In this document: one piece after another, positions 29,839-39,624 of the stretch | Position numbering within the stretch: the stretch's first letter is position 1 | Layout: every line of letters begins with the position of its first letter | Origin: an uncultured Pseudomonadales bacterium | GTDB lineage: Bacteria; Pseudomonadota; Gammaproteobacteria; Pseudomonadales; Azotimanducaceae | Length of the DNA: 64,000 bases | Direction of reading: 5' to 3' | Assembly (NCBI GenBank): GCA_951813515.1 | Contig: OX638346.1 | Location: forward strand, 3,527,617 to 3,591,616 | Program-made: the position numbers and the translations under genes | Notes under the pieces: generated by a model | Told to the model about the DNA's origin: nothing | The model's input: the letters and a program-made list of their open reading frames with translations, nothing else | The model's database searches: none

Positions 29839-29880
29839 AGTCTGTCGGACTTGCTGCGGGTGCGGCAGATCCAACCGTCT

Positions 29881-29960
29881 GCGGGCGGGGAGCACAGGGG
29901 CACCCTTCGCAAGTCCTTCGCAAGCAAAGGAGCCGGAGCCGAAGGCACCGGCTGTGGTGG
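29881..29960 (+). repeat. hairpin repeat family, locus 3 (single degraded copy)
   Basis: One degraded unit contains ggggagcacaggggcaccc and ttcgcaag. The same tail as locus 1 follows (gccgaaggcaccggctgtgg against gccgaaggcgccggctgtgg). It lies in the gene-poor stretch 29563-30270. The rest of that stretch holds only the possible redoxin relic and an AT-rich segment near 30085-30130. Confidence 0.7.
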
Positions 29961-30270
29961 CCGCGGTCGACTGAATCAAGCGGGTCAAGCGACAGGCGTC
30001 TCAATCGTCGATCCCGACCGTTCCGCGGCTCGCCTTTCTTGGCGAGCCGATTGCGAGGAATTTCGCACTTCGCGTTCGCCCGTACTTTACTACGTATAAG
30101 GTATTGAATTTTTGTATATATGTTGTAAACGAGCTCGACTGTTGTTGACACCACGCTGATTGTCTCGAAGGACCATCCTTGTACTATCGGCAGGATTCAC
30201 CTGTCTCTGTTTGTTTTCGCTTTTCATTTTTGGAATCATACGTCGCGCCAACGAATCCAGGGAGAGTGCT

Positions 30271-30648
30271 ATGGACTTTAAGGATTACGCAGCGGAAGAA
30301 AGAAAACGGCTGGTAGCTGAGCGCGATGTAATCGAACGTAAACTGACTGCGCTGGACAATGCCATCCGCGCGTACGAGGACTCGGTTGCACCGACCCCTG
30401 CGCCGGCCCCCAAGGCTGCGCCAGCGGCGCCAGCCAAACGAAGAAGACGCCGGCGATCCTCGCGACGTAACGAGATCGTTCGTATTATCGGCGAGAGCGG
30501 CAGCGATGGCGTTGGCCGCGCTGGCATCATCCTGGCGCTGGACGTAAAGGGCAACAAGTCGGCGGAGCAGTCCGTCAGCAATACCCTGTCTGCCCTGAAA
30601 AAGTCCGGCGAAGTTCGTCACGCGGACGGCAAGTATTTCGGAAGCTGA
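30271..30648 (+). CDS. small coiled-coil/Arg-rich/winged-helix protein of unknown function
   Basis: 125 residues from the ATG at 30271, which has GGGAGAG five bases upstream; a TTG at 30160 opens a longer frame but lacks such a site. Layout: an N-terminal charged coiled coil (EERKRLVAERDVIERKLTAL), then a Pro/Ala-rich linker, then KRRRRRRSSRRN, then a C-terminal helix-turn-helix/winged-helix-like segment (GVGRAGIILALDVKG, QSVSNTLSALKKSGEV, a wing-like RHADGKYF). The basic patch beside a wHTH suggests nucleic-acid binding. No specific regulator family is recognised. Confidence 0.65.
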   Translation: MDFKDYAAEERKRLVAERDVIERKLTALDNAIRAYEDSVAPTPAPAPKAAPAAPAKRRRRRRSSRRNEIVRIIGESGSDGVGRAGIILALDVKGNKSAEQSVSNTLSALKKSGEVRHADGKYFGS

Positions 30649-30741
30649 TCCGGCGGGAACTTGCTCGCCGGCGGCCCGTCGGACAGCCGGTATATGCGGC
30701 TTTGTCCGAGGTGCCTCCTTCGTGCAACAATACCGGTTCGA

Positions 30742-30816
30742 GCGGGAATAGCTCAGTGGTAGAGCACAACCTTGCCAAGGTTGGGGTCGCGGGTTCAAGT
30801 CCCGTTTCCCGCTCCA
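30742..30816 (+). tRNA. tRNA-Gly (GCC)
   Basis: 75 bases with acceptor GCGGGAA/TTCCCGC, discriminator T and encoded CCA. The anticodon stem CAACC/GGTTG encloses loop TTGCCAA, giving anticodon GCC. The T-arm is GGGTTCAAGTCCC. Confidence 0.95.
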
Positions 30817-30894
30817 CAATCGTTCATCGGGCTGCTTGAACAATACCCGATAAGGGTGTCAAATCCGGCACCCGACTTTCCCAGAGAGACGAAC

Positions 30895-33681
30895 ATGAAA
30901 CGGATCGCACCCGAGAGAGTGGCCGCGATTGCTGCCGCCATTGCGCTTTTCGGCCTGCTTGGTGCCTGCGCGGCGGTCCCTGCCCAGGTCGAGGAACCGG
31001 TTGCGGCGGCAGAACCGACGCTGGTCACCACGGTGGAGGGGATCACCGAATACCGCCTTGACAATGGGCTCAGGGTCCTTCTGTTCCCGGATCAAAGCAA
31101 GCAGCAGATCACCGTGAACATCACCTACCTCGTGGGTTCACGCCACGAGGGCTACGGGGAGACAGGGATGGCCCACCTGCTGGAGCACCTGGTGTTCAAG
31201 GGTACGCCGAAACACCCCGATATCCCCGGTGAGCTGACCGAGCGCGGGGCTTTCCCGAACGGCACTACCTGGTTCGACCGGACCAACTACTTCGAGACAT
31301 TTCCGGCAACCGACGACAATCTCGAGTGGGCGCTCGATCTCGAGTCCGATCGAATGATCAACTCCTTCATCGCGGCGGAAGACCTCGAATCGGAGATGAC
31401 CGTCGTCCGCAACGAGTGGGAGAGGAGCGAGAACAGCCCCGGCAGGGTGCTGCAGCAACGGGTCATGTCGGCGGCGTACGACTGGCACAACTATGGCAAC
31501 ACCACCATCGGTGCGCGGGCCGATATCGAACAGGTACCCATAGAGCGGCTGCAGGCGTTCTACCGCAAGTACTATCAACCTGACAACGCGGTCCTGGTCG
31601 TCGCCGGCCGCTTCGATCCTGGCCACGCACTCGGCGTGATCGTGGACAAGTTCGGGAGCATTCCGCGTCCTGACAGGACCGGGGCGAACCAGCTGTTCCC
31701 CACCTACACCGCGGAACCCGCGCAGGATGGCGAGCGCAGTGTCACGCTGCGCCGCGTCGGAGACGTCCAGCTCGCGCTCGCCATGTATCACGTGCCGCCC
31801 GGGTCCCACGAAGACTTCCCCGCGGTGCAGGTCATGACGCATGTGCTCAGCACGCAGCCGGCAGGCAGGTTGTACAAGGCGCTGGTGGAACCGGGTCTGG
31901 CTGCCGGCACGTCGGCCTTCGCGCTTCAGCTGAAGGAGCCGGGCATGTTCAGCGCGATGGCGCAGGTGCGCCAGGAGGACTCGCTGGAGGCTGCCGCCGA
32001 AACGATGTTCGCCACGTTGGAAAAGATGACGGAAGCGCCGCCGACCGAGGAAGAAGTGGACCGCGCGAAGACCGATTTCCTGTCGGGGATCGAACTCGCC
32101 TTCAACAACCCGCAGGGAATTGCGCGGGGTTTGAGCGAGTGGGCGTCGATGGGCGACTGGCGGCTGCTGTTCCTGCATCGGGACCGCCTTGAGAACGTGA
32201 CGCCCGAAGACGTGCACCGGGTCGCGCAGGCGTATCTCAAGAACTCGAACCGGACCGTCGGCTACTTCTATCCCGCCGAAGAGACTCCGGCGAGAGCCGA
32301 AATTCCGGCGCCGCCCGACGTGGCGGCCCTGGTGGATGGGTACGTGGGTCGCGCGGCGATCGCCGAGGGCGAAGCCTTCGATCCTACGCCAGCCAATATC
32401 GAGGCGCGAACGCAGAAGGTCACCCTGGCCAATGGCCTGCAGGTGGCGCTGCTGCCGAAAGAGAACCGGGGCGATGCGGTGAACGTCAGTTTCCAGTTTC
32501 GCCATGGCAATGAAGACGCTCTCATGGGCAAGGCCACTGTTTCGGGACTTGCCGGCACCATGCTCATGCGCGGCACAAAGCAGCGTTCCCGCCAGGAGAT
32601 CCAGGACGAACTGGATCGATTGAAGGTCCAGGGCGGCGCGGGGGGCGGCGCCGAATCGGCGTCAGGCGGCTTTTCCACGGTGCGGGAAAACCTGCCAGCG
32701 GCGCTGAAGCTCATGGCGGAAGTCCTGCAGGAACCTGCATTCGATGCCAAGGAATTCGAACTCCTCCGCGAACAGGGACTCGCCGGAATCGAAGCGCAGA
32801 GGTCCGAACCGCAACCGCTCGCGCAGCAGGCCCTGGGTCGACACCTGATGGACTACCCGGAGGAACATCCGTTTTACGTGCCGACCTTCGATGAGCAGAT
32901 ATCGAGGTTGGAGTCCGCGACCCTGGAGCAGGCGCGTGATTTCTGGGCGTCCTTCTACGGCACCCAGAACGGTGCGATGGCGATCGTCGGAGACTTCGAC
33001 CCGGACGAGATCGTTCCGCTGCTGGAAGAGCTGTTTGGTGGCTGGTCGGCAAAGGAAGCGTATGTCCGCATGCCCCGTCCCTACAGGCAGGTCGAGACCC
33101 TGTCCGAGATCATCGAGACGCCGGACAAGGCCAACGCGCTGATGGTGACCGCGATGGTGATGCCCATGCGTGACGACCATCCAGACTACCCGGCGCTCGT
33201 GCTCGGAAACTACATGCTCGGCGGCGGATTCCTGAGCTCCAGGCTGGCTACCCGTATCCGGCAGAAGGACGGATTGTCCTATGGCGTCGGGTCATCGCTC
33301 GGCGCGTCCGCTCTCGATGAGCGGGCCACCTTTTCGGGGTATGCGATCTTCGCCCCGGAGAACAGCGACAAGGTCCTCGCTGCATTCCGGGAAGAAGTGG
33401 ACAAGGTCCTCGCGGCCGGCTTTTCCGCCGAAGAAGTGGAAGCAGCCAGGCGCGGTTTGCTCGACGGCGCCCAGAGTCGCCGGTCGAGTGACGGTGGCGT
33501 AGCTTCTACTCTTGTCAGCAATCTGATCCTGGGCAGGACGATGGAATTCGTCCAGAAGCACGAAGAGGCGATCGCGGCGCTGTCGCCGGAGGATATTCAG
33601 GCCGCGATGCTGCGGCATATCGACCTGGAACAGATTTCAGTGATTCGCGCAGGCGACTTCGCCAGCAAGGCAGGTCAGTGA
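30895..33681 (+). CDS. M16-family zinc metalloprotease, predicted lipoprotein
   Basis: 928 residues. The N-terminus is a lipoprotein signal with lipobox LGAC (C25). The zinc motif HLLEH (H94, E97, H98) is the inverted HxxEH of the M16 family, followed by the second-ligand Glu region (ETFPATDDNLEWALDLESDRM). The protein contains two M16 units. The second (from about 500, KVTLANGLQVALLPKENRGD) lacks HxxEH and should be the inactive half that closes the chamber. It likely degrades peptides in the periplasm. It follows tRNA-Gly by 78 bases and its stop overlaps the convergent AlkB stop. Confidence 0.93.
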   Translation: MKRIAPERVAAIAAAIALFGLLGACAAVPAQVEEPVAAAEPTLVTTVEGITEYRLDNGLRVLLFPDQSKQQITVNITYLVGSRHEGYGETGMAHLLEHLVFKGTPKHPDIPGELTERGAFPNGTTWFDRTNYFETFPATDDNLEWALDLESDRMINSFIAAEDLESEMTVVRNEWERSENSPGRVLQQRVMSAAYDWHNYGNTTIGARADIEQVPIERLQAFYRKYYQPDNAVLVVAGRFDPGHALGVIVDKFGSIPRPDRTGANQLFPTYTAEPAQDGERSVTLRRVGDVQLALAMYHVPPGSHEDFPAVQVMTHVLSTQPAGRLYKALVEPGLAAGTSAFALQLKEPGMFSAMAQVRQEDSLEAAAETMFATLEKMTEAPPTEEEVDRAKTDFLSGIELAFNNPQGIARGLSEWASMGDWRLLFLHRDRLENVTPEDVHRVAQAYLKNSNRTVGYFYPAEETPARAEIPAPPDVAALVDGYVGRAAIAEGEAFDPTPANIEARTQKVTLANGLQVALLPKENRGDAVNVSFQFRHGNEDALMGKATVSGLAGTMLMRGTKQRSRQEIQDELDRLKVQGGAGGGAESASGGFSTVRENLPAALKLMAEVLQEPAFDAKEFELLREQGLAGIEAQRSEPQPLAQQALGRHLMDYPEEHPFYVPTFDEQISRLESATLEQARDFWASFYGTQNGAMAIVGDFDPDEIVPLLEELFGGWSAKEAYVRMPRPYRQVETLSEIIETPDKANALMVTAMVMPMRDDHPDYPALVLGNYMLGGGFLSSRLATRIRQKDGLSYGVGSSLGASALDERATFSGYAIFAPENSDKVLAAFREEVDKVLAAGFSAEEVEAARRGLLDGAQSRRSSDGGVASTLVSNLILGRTMEFVQKHEEAIAALSPEDIQAAMLRHIDLEQISVIRAGDFASKAGQ

Positions 33682-34373
33682 TCCCGGGGCATGGGTGCAG
33701 CGCGGTGATCGAGGATGTTCCTGAAGGTCAGGTTGATCCGCTCGGCGGCTAGCCCGTGCCTCTTCGGCAATCGGTGTGCCCAGTTGCGCTGCATGCCCGG
33801 ACCCATTTCTAGGTAGCTGCCGTTCGGCAGGCACACCGTCAGGCGCAAAGGCGCGCATCCGCCCGTTCGGTCGCGTGCGCTTCTGTGCCGCAGATCGAAC
33901 GGTCGCTCCGATCCGAAACTGACGGACCCGATCACGGGGTCCTCGCCGAGTTCGGGTTCGTCGTCGCTGTGCCAGGAAACACTGTCGGACCCGTCGCGGT
34001 AGTAGTTCAGCAGGACGCTGTTGAACCGTGAAGCCGTCGCGGCCTCGATACGGGCCTTGATCCGCAGCAGCGTCGGCGTCCAGGCAACCGGCTGCGCGGA
34101 AATACCGGAATACGTGTAGCACATTCCGGGATCGCCGAACCAGGCCGTCAGGCGCGGCAGGGCGAGCGACCTGCCAAACATGGTGATGCGCTCGGACTTC
34201 CAGTCGACCCCTTCCCTCAGGGCATCGAGGAAACGCTCGCTTTCCTCGACGGAAAACAGGCTCGGGTACAGCCGCAGCCTGCCATCGGTGACGGGTATAT
34301 CCCGAAAGATCCTCGATGCTGTGGGGATGCCCACGGGTCGGCGATCAGCCAACCTCCACCATTTCAAAGTCAC
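33675..34373 (-). CDS. alkB: AlkB-like 2-oxoglutarate/Fe(II) dioxygenase
   Basis: Up to 232 residues. The start is uncertain: GTG at 34373 (inside the rubredoxin gene) or GTG at 34334. The HxD iron motif is in [11 protein letters not shown], the distal His probably in NWAHRLPK, and the 2-oxoglutarate-binding Arg in ERINLTFRN. The nucleotide-recognition lid begins VLLNYYRDG. The length and the PWTPTLL-like segment place it with the AlkB proteins that demethylate alkylated DNA or RNA bases. It runs directly out of rubredoxin on the same strand with an overlap, suggesting translational coupling. It is convergent with the M16 gene, overlapping it by 7 bases. Confidence 0.88.
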   Translation of the reverse strand: MTLKWWRLADRRPVGIPTASRIFRDIPVTDGRLRLYPSLFSVEESERFLDALREGVDWKSERITMFGRSLALPRLTAWFGDPGMCYTYSGISAQPVAWTPTLLRIKARIEAATASRFNSVLLNYYRDGSDSVSWHSDDEPELGEDPVIGSVSFGSERPFDLRHRSARDRTGGCAPLRLTVCLPNGSYLEMGPGMQRNWAHRLPKRHGLAAERINLTFRNILDHRAAPMPRDH

Positions 34374-34512
34374 TCTTCGGCGTCCCGCATTCGGGACAGA
34401 TCCAGTCTTCGGGAACGTCCTCCCAGGCGGTGCCCGGAGCGATGTTGTCTTCGGGCTCGCCCTCGGCCTCGTTGTAGATGTACCCGCAGGTCATGCATTG
34501 CCAGAGTTTCAC
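34345..34512 (-). CDS. rubA: rubredoxin
   Basis: 55 residues from GTG at 34512, which has AAGGAG about ten bases upstream. The four iron ligands are C6, C9, C39 and C42 in QCMTCGYIY and [10 protein letters not shown]. It is a small soluble one-electron carrier. Its end overlaps the AlkB reading frame. Confidence 0.95.
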   Translation of the reverse strand: MKLWQCMTCGYIYNEAEGEPEDNIAPGTAWEDVPEDWICPECGTPKSDFEMVEVG

Positions 34513-34609
34513 GGTTCGATGGTCTCCTTGATGTGTGGTACGCGAACGGCCCGTCGCCGCGCGTGACGGTGGTTTCGATGGACCGGCATTGAAGCCCGGC
34601 CCGGCCAGT

Positions 34610-34807
34610 TCATGCATACAGGGCCACGATCAGCACGACCGCAAGCACGGCCCCGATCAACACCACCAGCACGACCGCTCCGTCAGACAGGGCGTCCGTG
34701 CTGTCGCCAGCCTTGGGCGCGCTGCGCCGCGCACGCACAAAGGCATACGCCAACGCGATGAGTATCAGCGCCGGGATAAGGAATTGCACGATGTAGCGCA
34801 TTGCCAT
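34610..34807 (-). CDS. small two-helix membrane protein
   Basis: 65 residues: one hydrophobic helix ([20 protein letters not shown]), a basic loop [13 protein letters not shown], then a second helix ([20 protein letters not shown]). GGGAC precedes the ATG; a second ATG two codons later is also possible. No family is recognised. It is transcribed toward rubredoxin (97 bases away) and may share its transcript. Confidence 0.6.
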   Translation of the reverse strand: MAMRYIVQFLIPALILIALAYAFVRARRSAPKAGDSTDALSDGAVVLVVLIGAVLAVVLIVALYA

Positions 34808-35002
34808 GTCCCGTTCATCCCAGGGTCGTCATGCGCGTGTCGCAAAGGGGCGCTTTCCAGTTGCAACCGTCGCGCACGGCCATTATCGGCGTGCGTTTCG
34901 ACAGCATCAAGGCGCGATTGGCCGACGTCGCCCGGCCCTTGACTTGCCCGATTCAGTTACACGGAGGATGATTCGCTCAAGCAACGAACTGGCAGAACCA
35001 CT

Positions 35003-36220
35003 ATGGCCGCTTTGGATGGATTCCGCGTTCTCGACATGACGCAGTGGGAGGCGGGGACATCCTGCACGCAATGTCTTGCCTGGCTTGGGGCAGACGTGGT
35101 AAAGGTCGAACAGCCGGAGATCGGAGATCCCGGTCGGGGACGCCCGCGCGGCGACGTGCTCGACGCGCCCTACTTCGTCAACTGGAACAGCAACAAGCGC
35201 AGCGTCACGCTGGACCTCAGCATCCCCGAGGGCCGCGAAACACTGCTGTCGATGCTACCGCACTACGATGCATTCGTGGAAAACTACGGACCCGGGGTCG
35301 TGGAAAAGCTCGACATCGACTACGACGTCATGCGCAAGATCAAGCCCGATATCATCTACGCGCGCATCAAGGGTTTCGGCACAAGCGGTCCCTACTCCGG
35401 CTACAAGAGCATGGACATGGTGGCGCAGGCGACAGGCGGCGCGTTTGCCATAACAGGCCACGCCGAAGGGCCGCCCATGCGACCCGGACCCACCATCGGC
35501 GACGCCGGCACGGGCGTGCAGGCGGCGCTGGCGATCGTGGCGGCATGGGCGCAGAAACTGCGCACGGGGGAGGGGCAACTGGTTGAACTGTCCATGCAGG
35601 AGGCGGTGACCTACTACCTGCGCACCGCAACGGGGGGCACGCTGTTCGGCACGCAGCCGTCATCGCGTTCGCGCGGTGGCCGTAACCCGTTCATGCGCCT
35701 CTATCCAAGCGCTCCGGGCGGTCCCAACGACTACGTGTTCCTGATGGCGGCTAATCCCCGCATGCAAAAGGCGACGTGCGATGTCATCGGCAAGGATCTC
35801 CTGTCCGATTCGCGGTTCGCCGGGGCGGAGAACAGCGAAGCCATGATCGAACAGATCGCCGAATGGACACGGCAGCGCACAAAGCGCGAGGCGATGGAGG
35901 CGTGGTCGGAAGCGGGCGTCTGCGCCGGGTCGGTCTACGGGCTGGAGGAGTTGTACACGGATCCGCACCTCGTGGAGCGCGGTTTCGTGCACGAGATTCA
36001 TCACGCCCATTACGGCAACATCAAGCTCCTCGGCTGGCCCGCGAAGATGTCGAAGAGCAGGGTAGCGATATCGCCCGCGCCGCTGCTCGGCCAGCACACG
36101 GACGAGGTGCTTCGTGAAGACCTCGGTTTCGATGACGCGGCCATCGCCCGTCTGCGCGCGGCGGGCGCGATCGGCAGCGAAATGCCCGACAGTCCCGCGA
36201 TCAGCCAGGTCGCAGGCTAG
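35003..36220 (+). CDS. CaiB/BaiF (family III) CoA-transferase 1
   Basis: 405 residues of the interlocked-dimer CoA-transferase family. The N-terminus LDGFRVLDMTQWEAGTSC, the motif WLGADVVKVEQPEIGDPGR and NSNKRSVTLDL are characteristic. The likely catalytic Asp is in YKSMDMVAQATGG. These enzymes move CoA between carboxylic acids; the substrate is not predictable. No strong Shine-Dalgarno precedes this ATG (a GGAGG at 34963-34967 is too far and abuts another ATG). A second paralogue follows after 24 bases, so the two are co-transcribed and may act together. Confidence 0.9.
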   Translation: MAALDGFRVLDMTQWEAGTSCTQCLAWLGADVVKVEQPEIGDPGRGRPRGDVLDAPYFVNWNSNKRSVTLDLSIPEGRETLLSMLPHYDAFVENYGPGVVEKLDIDYDVMRKIKPDIIYARIKGFGTSGPYSGYKSMDMVAQATGGAFAITGHAEGPPMRPGPTIGDAGTGVQAALAIVAAWAQKLRTGEGQLVELSMQEAVTYYLRTATGGTLFGTQPSSRSRGGRNPFMRLYPSAPGGPNDYVFLMAANPRMQKATCDVIGKDLLSDSRFAGAENSEAMIEQIAEWTRQRTKREAMEAWSEAGVCAGSVYGLEELYTDPHLVERGFVHEIHHAHYGNIKLLGWPAKMSKSRVAISPAPLLGQHTDEVLREDLGFDDAAIARLRAAGAIGSEMPDSPAISQVAG

Positions 36221-36244
36221 TCCCGAACTGCGGGAGATCCTGAA

Positions 36245-37459
36245 GTGGCAGGGCCGCTTGACGGTATCCGTGTCATCGACTTCACGACCATGGTCGCGGG
36301 GCCCTATGCCGCCATGCTTCTTGCCGACCAGGGAGCGGACGTCATCAAGGTCGAGGCGCCGCTGGCGAGCGATCACGCGCGTCGCGCGGGATACGGCGCC
36401 AGGCACTTCACCGCTGCGTTCGTCAATAACAACCGCAACAAACGCTCGCTGTCCGTCGATGCGAAGCGCGCCGCCGGCCGCGAGGCAATTCTGCGGCTGG
36501 TGCGAACGGCGGACGTGTTCCTGCAGAATTTTCGGCCGGGCGTCATGGCCCGGCTTGGGCTCGACGAGCCGGAACTGAGGAAAACCAACCCGGGCATCGT
36601 CTATGTCTCCATCAGCGGCTGGGGCGAGAACGGACCGCTCGCGCACAAGCCCGTCTATGATCCGATCATCCAGGCGCTGTCCGGCCTGGCTACCGTGCAG
36701 GCCGGGTCCGATACCGCGCGTCCGCGCCTTATCCGCACGATTCTTCCCGACAAACTCACCGGAATCACCGCGGCGCAGGCCGTGTCGAGTGCGTTGCTTG
36801 CGCGCGAACGCACGGGGCAGGGCCAGCATGTGCGGCTGTCGATGCTGGACGCCATTATCGCCTTCATGTGGGCGTCCGATATGGGTGGACTGACCTTTGT
36901 CGGCAAGGAAGTCAGCGTGCAGCGGGCGGCCACGTTCATCGACCTGATTTACCAGACCCGCACCGACTACATCAGCGTGTCGGTGATGAGCAACCAGCAA
37001 TGGCAGGCCTTCTGCCGGGCGGTCGGTCAGCCGGAATGGCTTTCGGACGAGCGCTTCAAGACGCCCGCCGGGCGAGACCGGTACGCCAACGAGCGGCTCG
37101 AACTCATGCAGTCGGCCCTGCTCGAGCGAAGCGCCGAAGACTGGCTCGACCTGCTCGACGCGGCAGGGGTGCCCTGTGCTCCGGTACTCAACCGCGCCGA
37201 GGTGGTGGAACACCCGCAGGTTGAGGCCAGCGGGATCGTCATCGAAACAGATCATCCGCATGCGGGGCGTCTGCGCCAGGCGCGCAACGCCGCGGTGTTC
37301 GAAGGCACCCCGACCGAAGTGCGTCGAGGCGCCCCCCACCTGGGCGAACACACCGTCGAGGTGCTGCGCGAACTCGACTATTCCGATGACGAGATCGCCA
37401 TGCTTCTGGATTCGGGCACCGTAAGCGTGCCGGGTGATCCGGGCGCGAATCCGGGCTAA
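36245..37459 (+). CDS. CaiB/BaiF (family III) CoA-transferase 2
   Basis: 404 residues from a GTG at 36245. Family motifs: LDGIRVIDFTTMVAGPYA, LADQGADVIKVEAP, NNRNKRSLSVD. The predicted catalytic Asp is in KPVYDPIIQALSG. It is only moderately similar to its upstream neighbour, so the two probably have different substrates or form a pathway pair. The C-terminal domain is complete. Confidence 0.9.
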   Translation: MAGPLDGIRVIDFTTMVAGPYAAMLLADQGADVIKVEAPLASDHARRAGYGARHFTAAFVNNNRNKRSLSVDAKRAAGREAILRLVRTADVFLQNFRPGVMARLGLDEPELRKTNPGIVYVSISGWGENGPLAHKPVYDPIIQALSGLATVQAGSDTARPRLIRTILPDKLTGITAAQAVSSALLARERTGQGQHVRLSMLDAIIAFMWASDMGGLTFVGKEVSVQRAATFIDLIYQTRTDYISVSVMSNQQWQAFCRAVGQPEWLSDERFKTPAGRDRYANERLELMQSALLERSAEDWLDLLDAAGVPCAPVLNRAEVVEHPQVEASGIVIETDHPHAGRLRQARNAAVFEGTPTEVRRGAPHLGEHTVEVLRELDYSDDEIAMLLDSGTVSVPGDPGANPG

Positions 37460-37489
37460 GATCGATCGATTCGACAGGGGGTCCACGGC

Positions 37490-38158
37490 ATGGGTCTGCA
37501 GCACAAACTACGTACACCATCGGCCTCCGAGGCGCTTCCGGGGCGAGACCGCCCGATGCCGATACCAACGCGGCACTTCGTCAACGGCAATGTCCTGAGC
37601 CCGCCGTTCCCCTCTGTGATGGAGCGGATGATCGTCGGGATGGGGTGTTTCTGGGGAGCGGAGAGGATGTTCTGGCAGACCCCGGGAGTCCACGTCACCG
37701 CCGTGGGATACGCTGCGGGCATCACGCCGAACCCCTACTACGAAGAAGTCTGTTCCGGCCTGACCGGTCACAACGAAGTGGTTTTGGCGGTGTTCGATCC
37801 GAAAGTCGTGACCTACGCGGAGTTGCTGAAAGTCTTCTGGGAAGGCCACGATCCGACCCAGGGAATGCGCCAGGGCAACGACCTGGGCACCCAGTACCGG
37901 TCGGGGCTCTATGTCTTCGACGCCGAGCAGGAGCGCCTCGCGGAGCGCTCCCGAGATGCGTACCAGGAGGCGCTGGTTGCCGTCGGTTACGGGCAGATCA
38001 CGACGGAGATTCAACCCGCACCCGTCTTCTACTATGCGGAGGACTATCACCAGCAGTACCTGGCCAAGGTTCCGCACGGCTATTGCGGGCTCGGTGGTAC
38101 CGGAGTTTCCTGTGACGTGCAGCCACTGGTGACACTGGAAGAAGGGTTCGGCGGCTGA
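37490..38158 (+). CDS. msrA: peptide methionine sulfoxide reductase A
   Basis: 222 residues. The full-length start is supported by alignment with the E. coli MsrA N-terminal extension ([12 protein letters not shown]). The catalytic motif GCFWG has nucleophile C53. [10 protein letters not shown] is the conserved substrate-pocket segment. Resolving Cys candidates lie in [13 protein letters not shown]. It reduces the S-epimer of methionine sulfoxide in oxidised proteins. An Hsp70-like gene follows after 56 bases, a fitting protein-repair neighbour. Confidence 0.95.
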   Translation: MGLQHKLRTPSASEALPGRDRPMPIPTRHFVNGNVLSPPFPSVMERMIVGMGCFWGAERMFWQTPGVHVTAVGYAAGITPNPYYEEVCSGLTGHNEVVLAVFDPKVVTYAELLKVFWEGHDPTQGMRQGNDLGTQYRSGLYVFDAEQERLAERSRDAYQEALVAVGYGQITTEIQPAPVFYYAEDYHQQYLAKVPHGYCGLGGTGVSCDVQPLVTLEEGFGG

Positions 38159-38214
38159 TCCACCGCGATTCGACGCGCTGCCAGAGCCAACCTGTCCTGG
38201 GTGAATCACGTCCA

Positions 38215-39615
38215 GTGGGGAATCGAATCGGCATCGGCATCGATTTCGGCACGTCGAACTCCGCGGCGGCGATCTTCGATGGGCAATCGGTGCGCCTTGT
38301 CGACCTGGAGGAAGACTCCCCGATCCTGCCGTCGGCGACGTACATCGACCGGGACCTGCGCACGCAGACGGGACGCCGCGCCATCGAACGTTACGTGGAG
38401 GACAACACCGGGCGCACGGTCGAACTCATACCGGAGGTGATTGGCGAGGCATCGCTTGCCCTGAGCGGCGACTCCGGTGGCCGTGAAGGGCCCAACGTGA
38501 TGACCCGCAAGATCTATGGCCAACCGGTTCGGGATATCGGTCTGCGCGGCCGTCTGTTCCGCGGGACCAAGCGGTTGCTTGGCCGAAAGGACGTGCGGCG
38601 ATTGATGGTCTTCGAGCACCCTTTTCGCCTGGTGGCGCTGATCACGCCGATCCTGCTACGTATCCGTGATGGCTTGCGGGACGTCGCCCCGGCCGACCCG
38701 CGACGCGGCTGCATGGGGCATCCTGTCAACTTTGAAGGTCGTGACGCCGATCGCAACGGGTTGGCGTTGTCTCGTCTTGGAGAGGCATACGGTCACGCGG
38801 GCTTCGACGATACGCGGTTTTTCCCCGAACCCGTCGCGGCGGCCGTCGGATACCTAAATGCGCAGCCGGACGCCGACGGAAGGCGGATTCTCACCGTCGA
38901 TTTCGGAGGCGGCACACTGGATCTGTGCGTGCTTGAGAGAACCGGAGCGGGCACGGGCTTTCGGACGGTGGCAACGCATGGCATCGCGCTCGGCGGCGAT
39001 CGGATCGACCAGCGCATCTTCCGCGAACTGCTGTTCCCTTTGCTTGGCAAGGGCGAGCGGTGGAAGCGCAGGGGAGCGGCGCGGTTCATCGAAACGCCGT
39101 TTCCCTTCGAGCGCTATGAGGACCTGCTCCTCAACTGGGCGGTGACCTACATGTTGAGTCAGAACCGGTACACCACGCCGGTGCTCGACTGTATCGCGCA
39201 AGGCGGTCCGGCGCGTTTCAAGTTCCGGCGCTTGCGGGACCTTATCCAGCAGAACTACAGCTACCGCGTATTCCAGGCGATACGGGCGTTCAAGGCCGAA
39301 CTTTCGGGTGCCGAAGAAGCCGTGCTCGACATCCCCGAGATCGACGTCGAAATGCGGGTAACGCGCGCGGAGTTCGAGACCCTCATCGCAGACCTCCTGC
39401 AGGAGTTCGAACGGGCGGTCGACGACACCCTTTCCCGGGCCAGGCTGCCAGCGGACAGGATCGACATCGTCCTGCGTACCGGCGGATCCTCCCTTATTCC
39501 CGCAGTACGCCGGATTCTTGACCGGCGATTCCCCGGTCGCGTGGTGGAACATGACCCCTTTACCGGCGTGGCGTCAGGCCTCGCCATCGCGCACTACGAT
39601 GGCCTCGCTTCCTGA
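38215..39615 (+). CDS. Hsp70-like ATPase without substrate-binding domain
   Basis: 466 residues from a GTG. The actin-like ATPase core has phosphate-1 GIDFGTSNSAAAI, phosphate-2 TVDFGGGTLDLCV and adenosine motif RTGGSSLIPAVRRIL. FFPEPVAAAVGYL is the connect-like helix. The protein ends soon after the nucleotide-binding domain, so it is of the YegD kind rather than DnaK. Such proteins probably act as specialised chaperone-like ATPases. It is convergent with the Nudix gene, with only 9 bases between stops. Confidence 0.85.
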   Translation: MGNRIGIGIDFGTSNSAAAIFDGQSVRLVDLEEDSPILPSATYIDRDLRTQTGRRAIERYVEDNTGRTVELIPEVIGEASLALSGDSGGREGPNVMTRKIYGQPVRDIGLRGRLFRGTKRLLGRKDVRRLMVFEHPFRLVALITPILLRIRDGLRDVAPADPRRGCMGHPVNFEGRDADRNGLALSRLGEAYGHAGFDDTRFFPEPVAAAVGYLNAQPDADGRRILTVDFGGGTLDLCVLERTGAGTGFRTVATHGIALGGDRIDQRIFRELLFPLLGKGERWKRRGAARFIETPFPFERYEDLLLNWAVTYMLSQNRYTTPVLDCIAQGGPARFKFRRLRDLIQQNYSYRVFQAIRAFKAELSGAEEAVLDIPEIDVEMRVTRAEFETLIADLLQEFERAVDDTLSRARLPADRIDIVLRTGGSSLIPAVRRILDRRFPGRVVEHDPFTGVASGLAIAHYDGLAS

Positions 39616-39624
39616 AGAACGCTG

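Noticed and set aside
34968..35039. short leader peptide before CoA-transferase 1
   Set aside because: GGAGG directly abuts its ATG, too close for translation, and the peptide has no attenuator structure around it.
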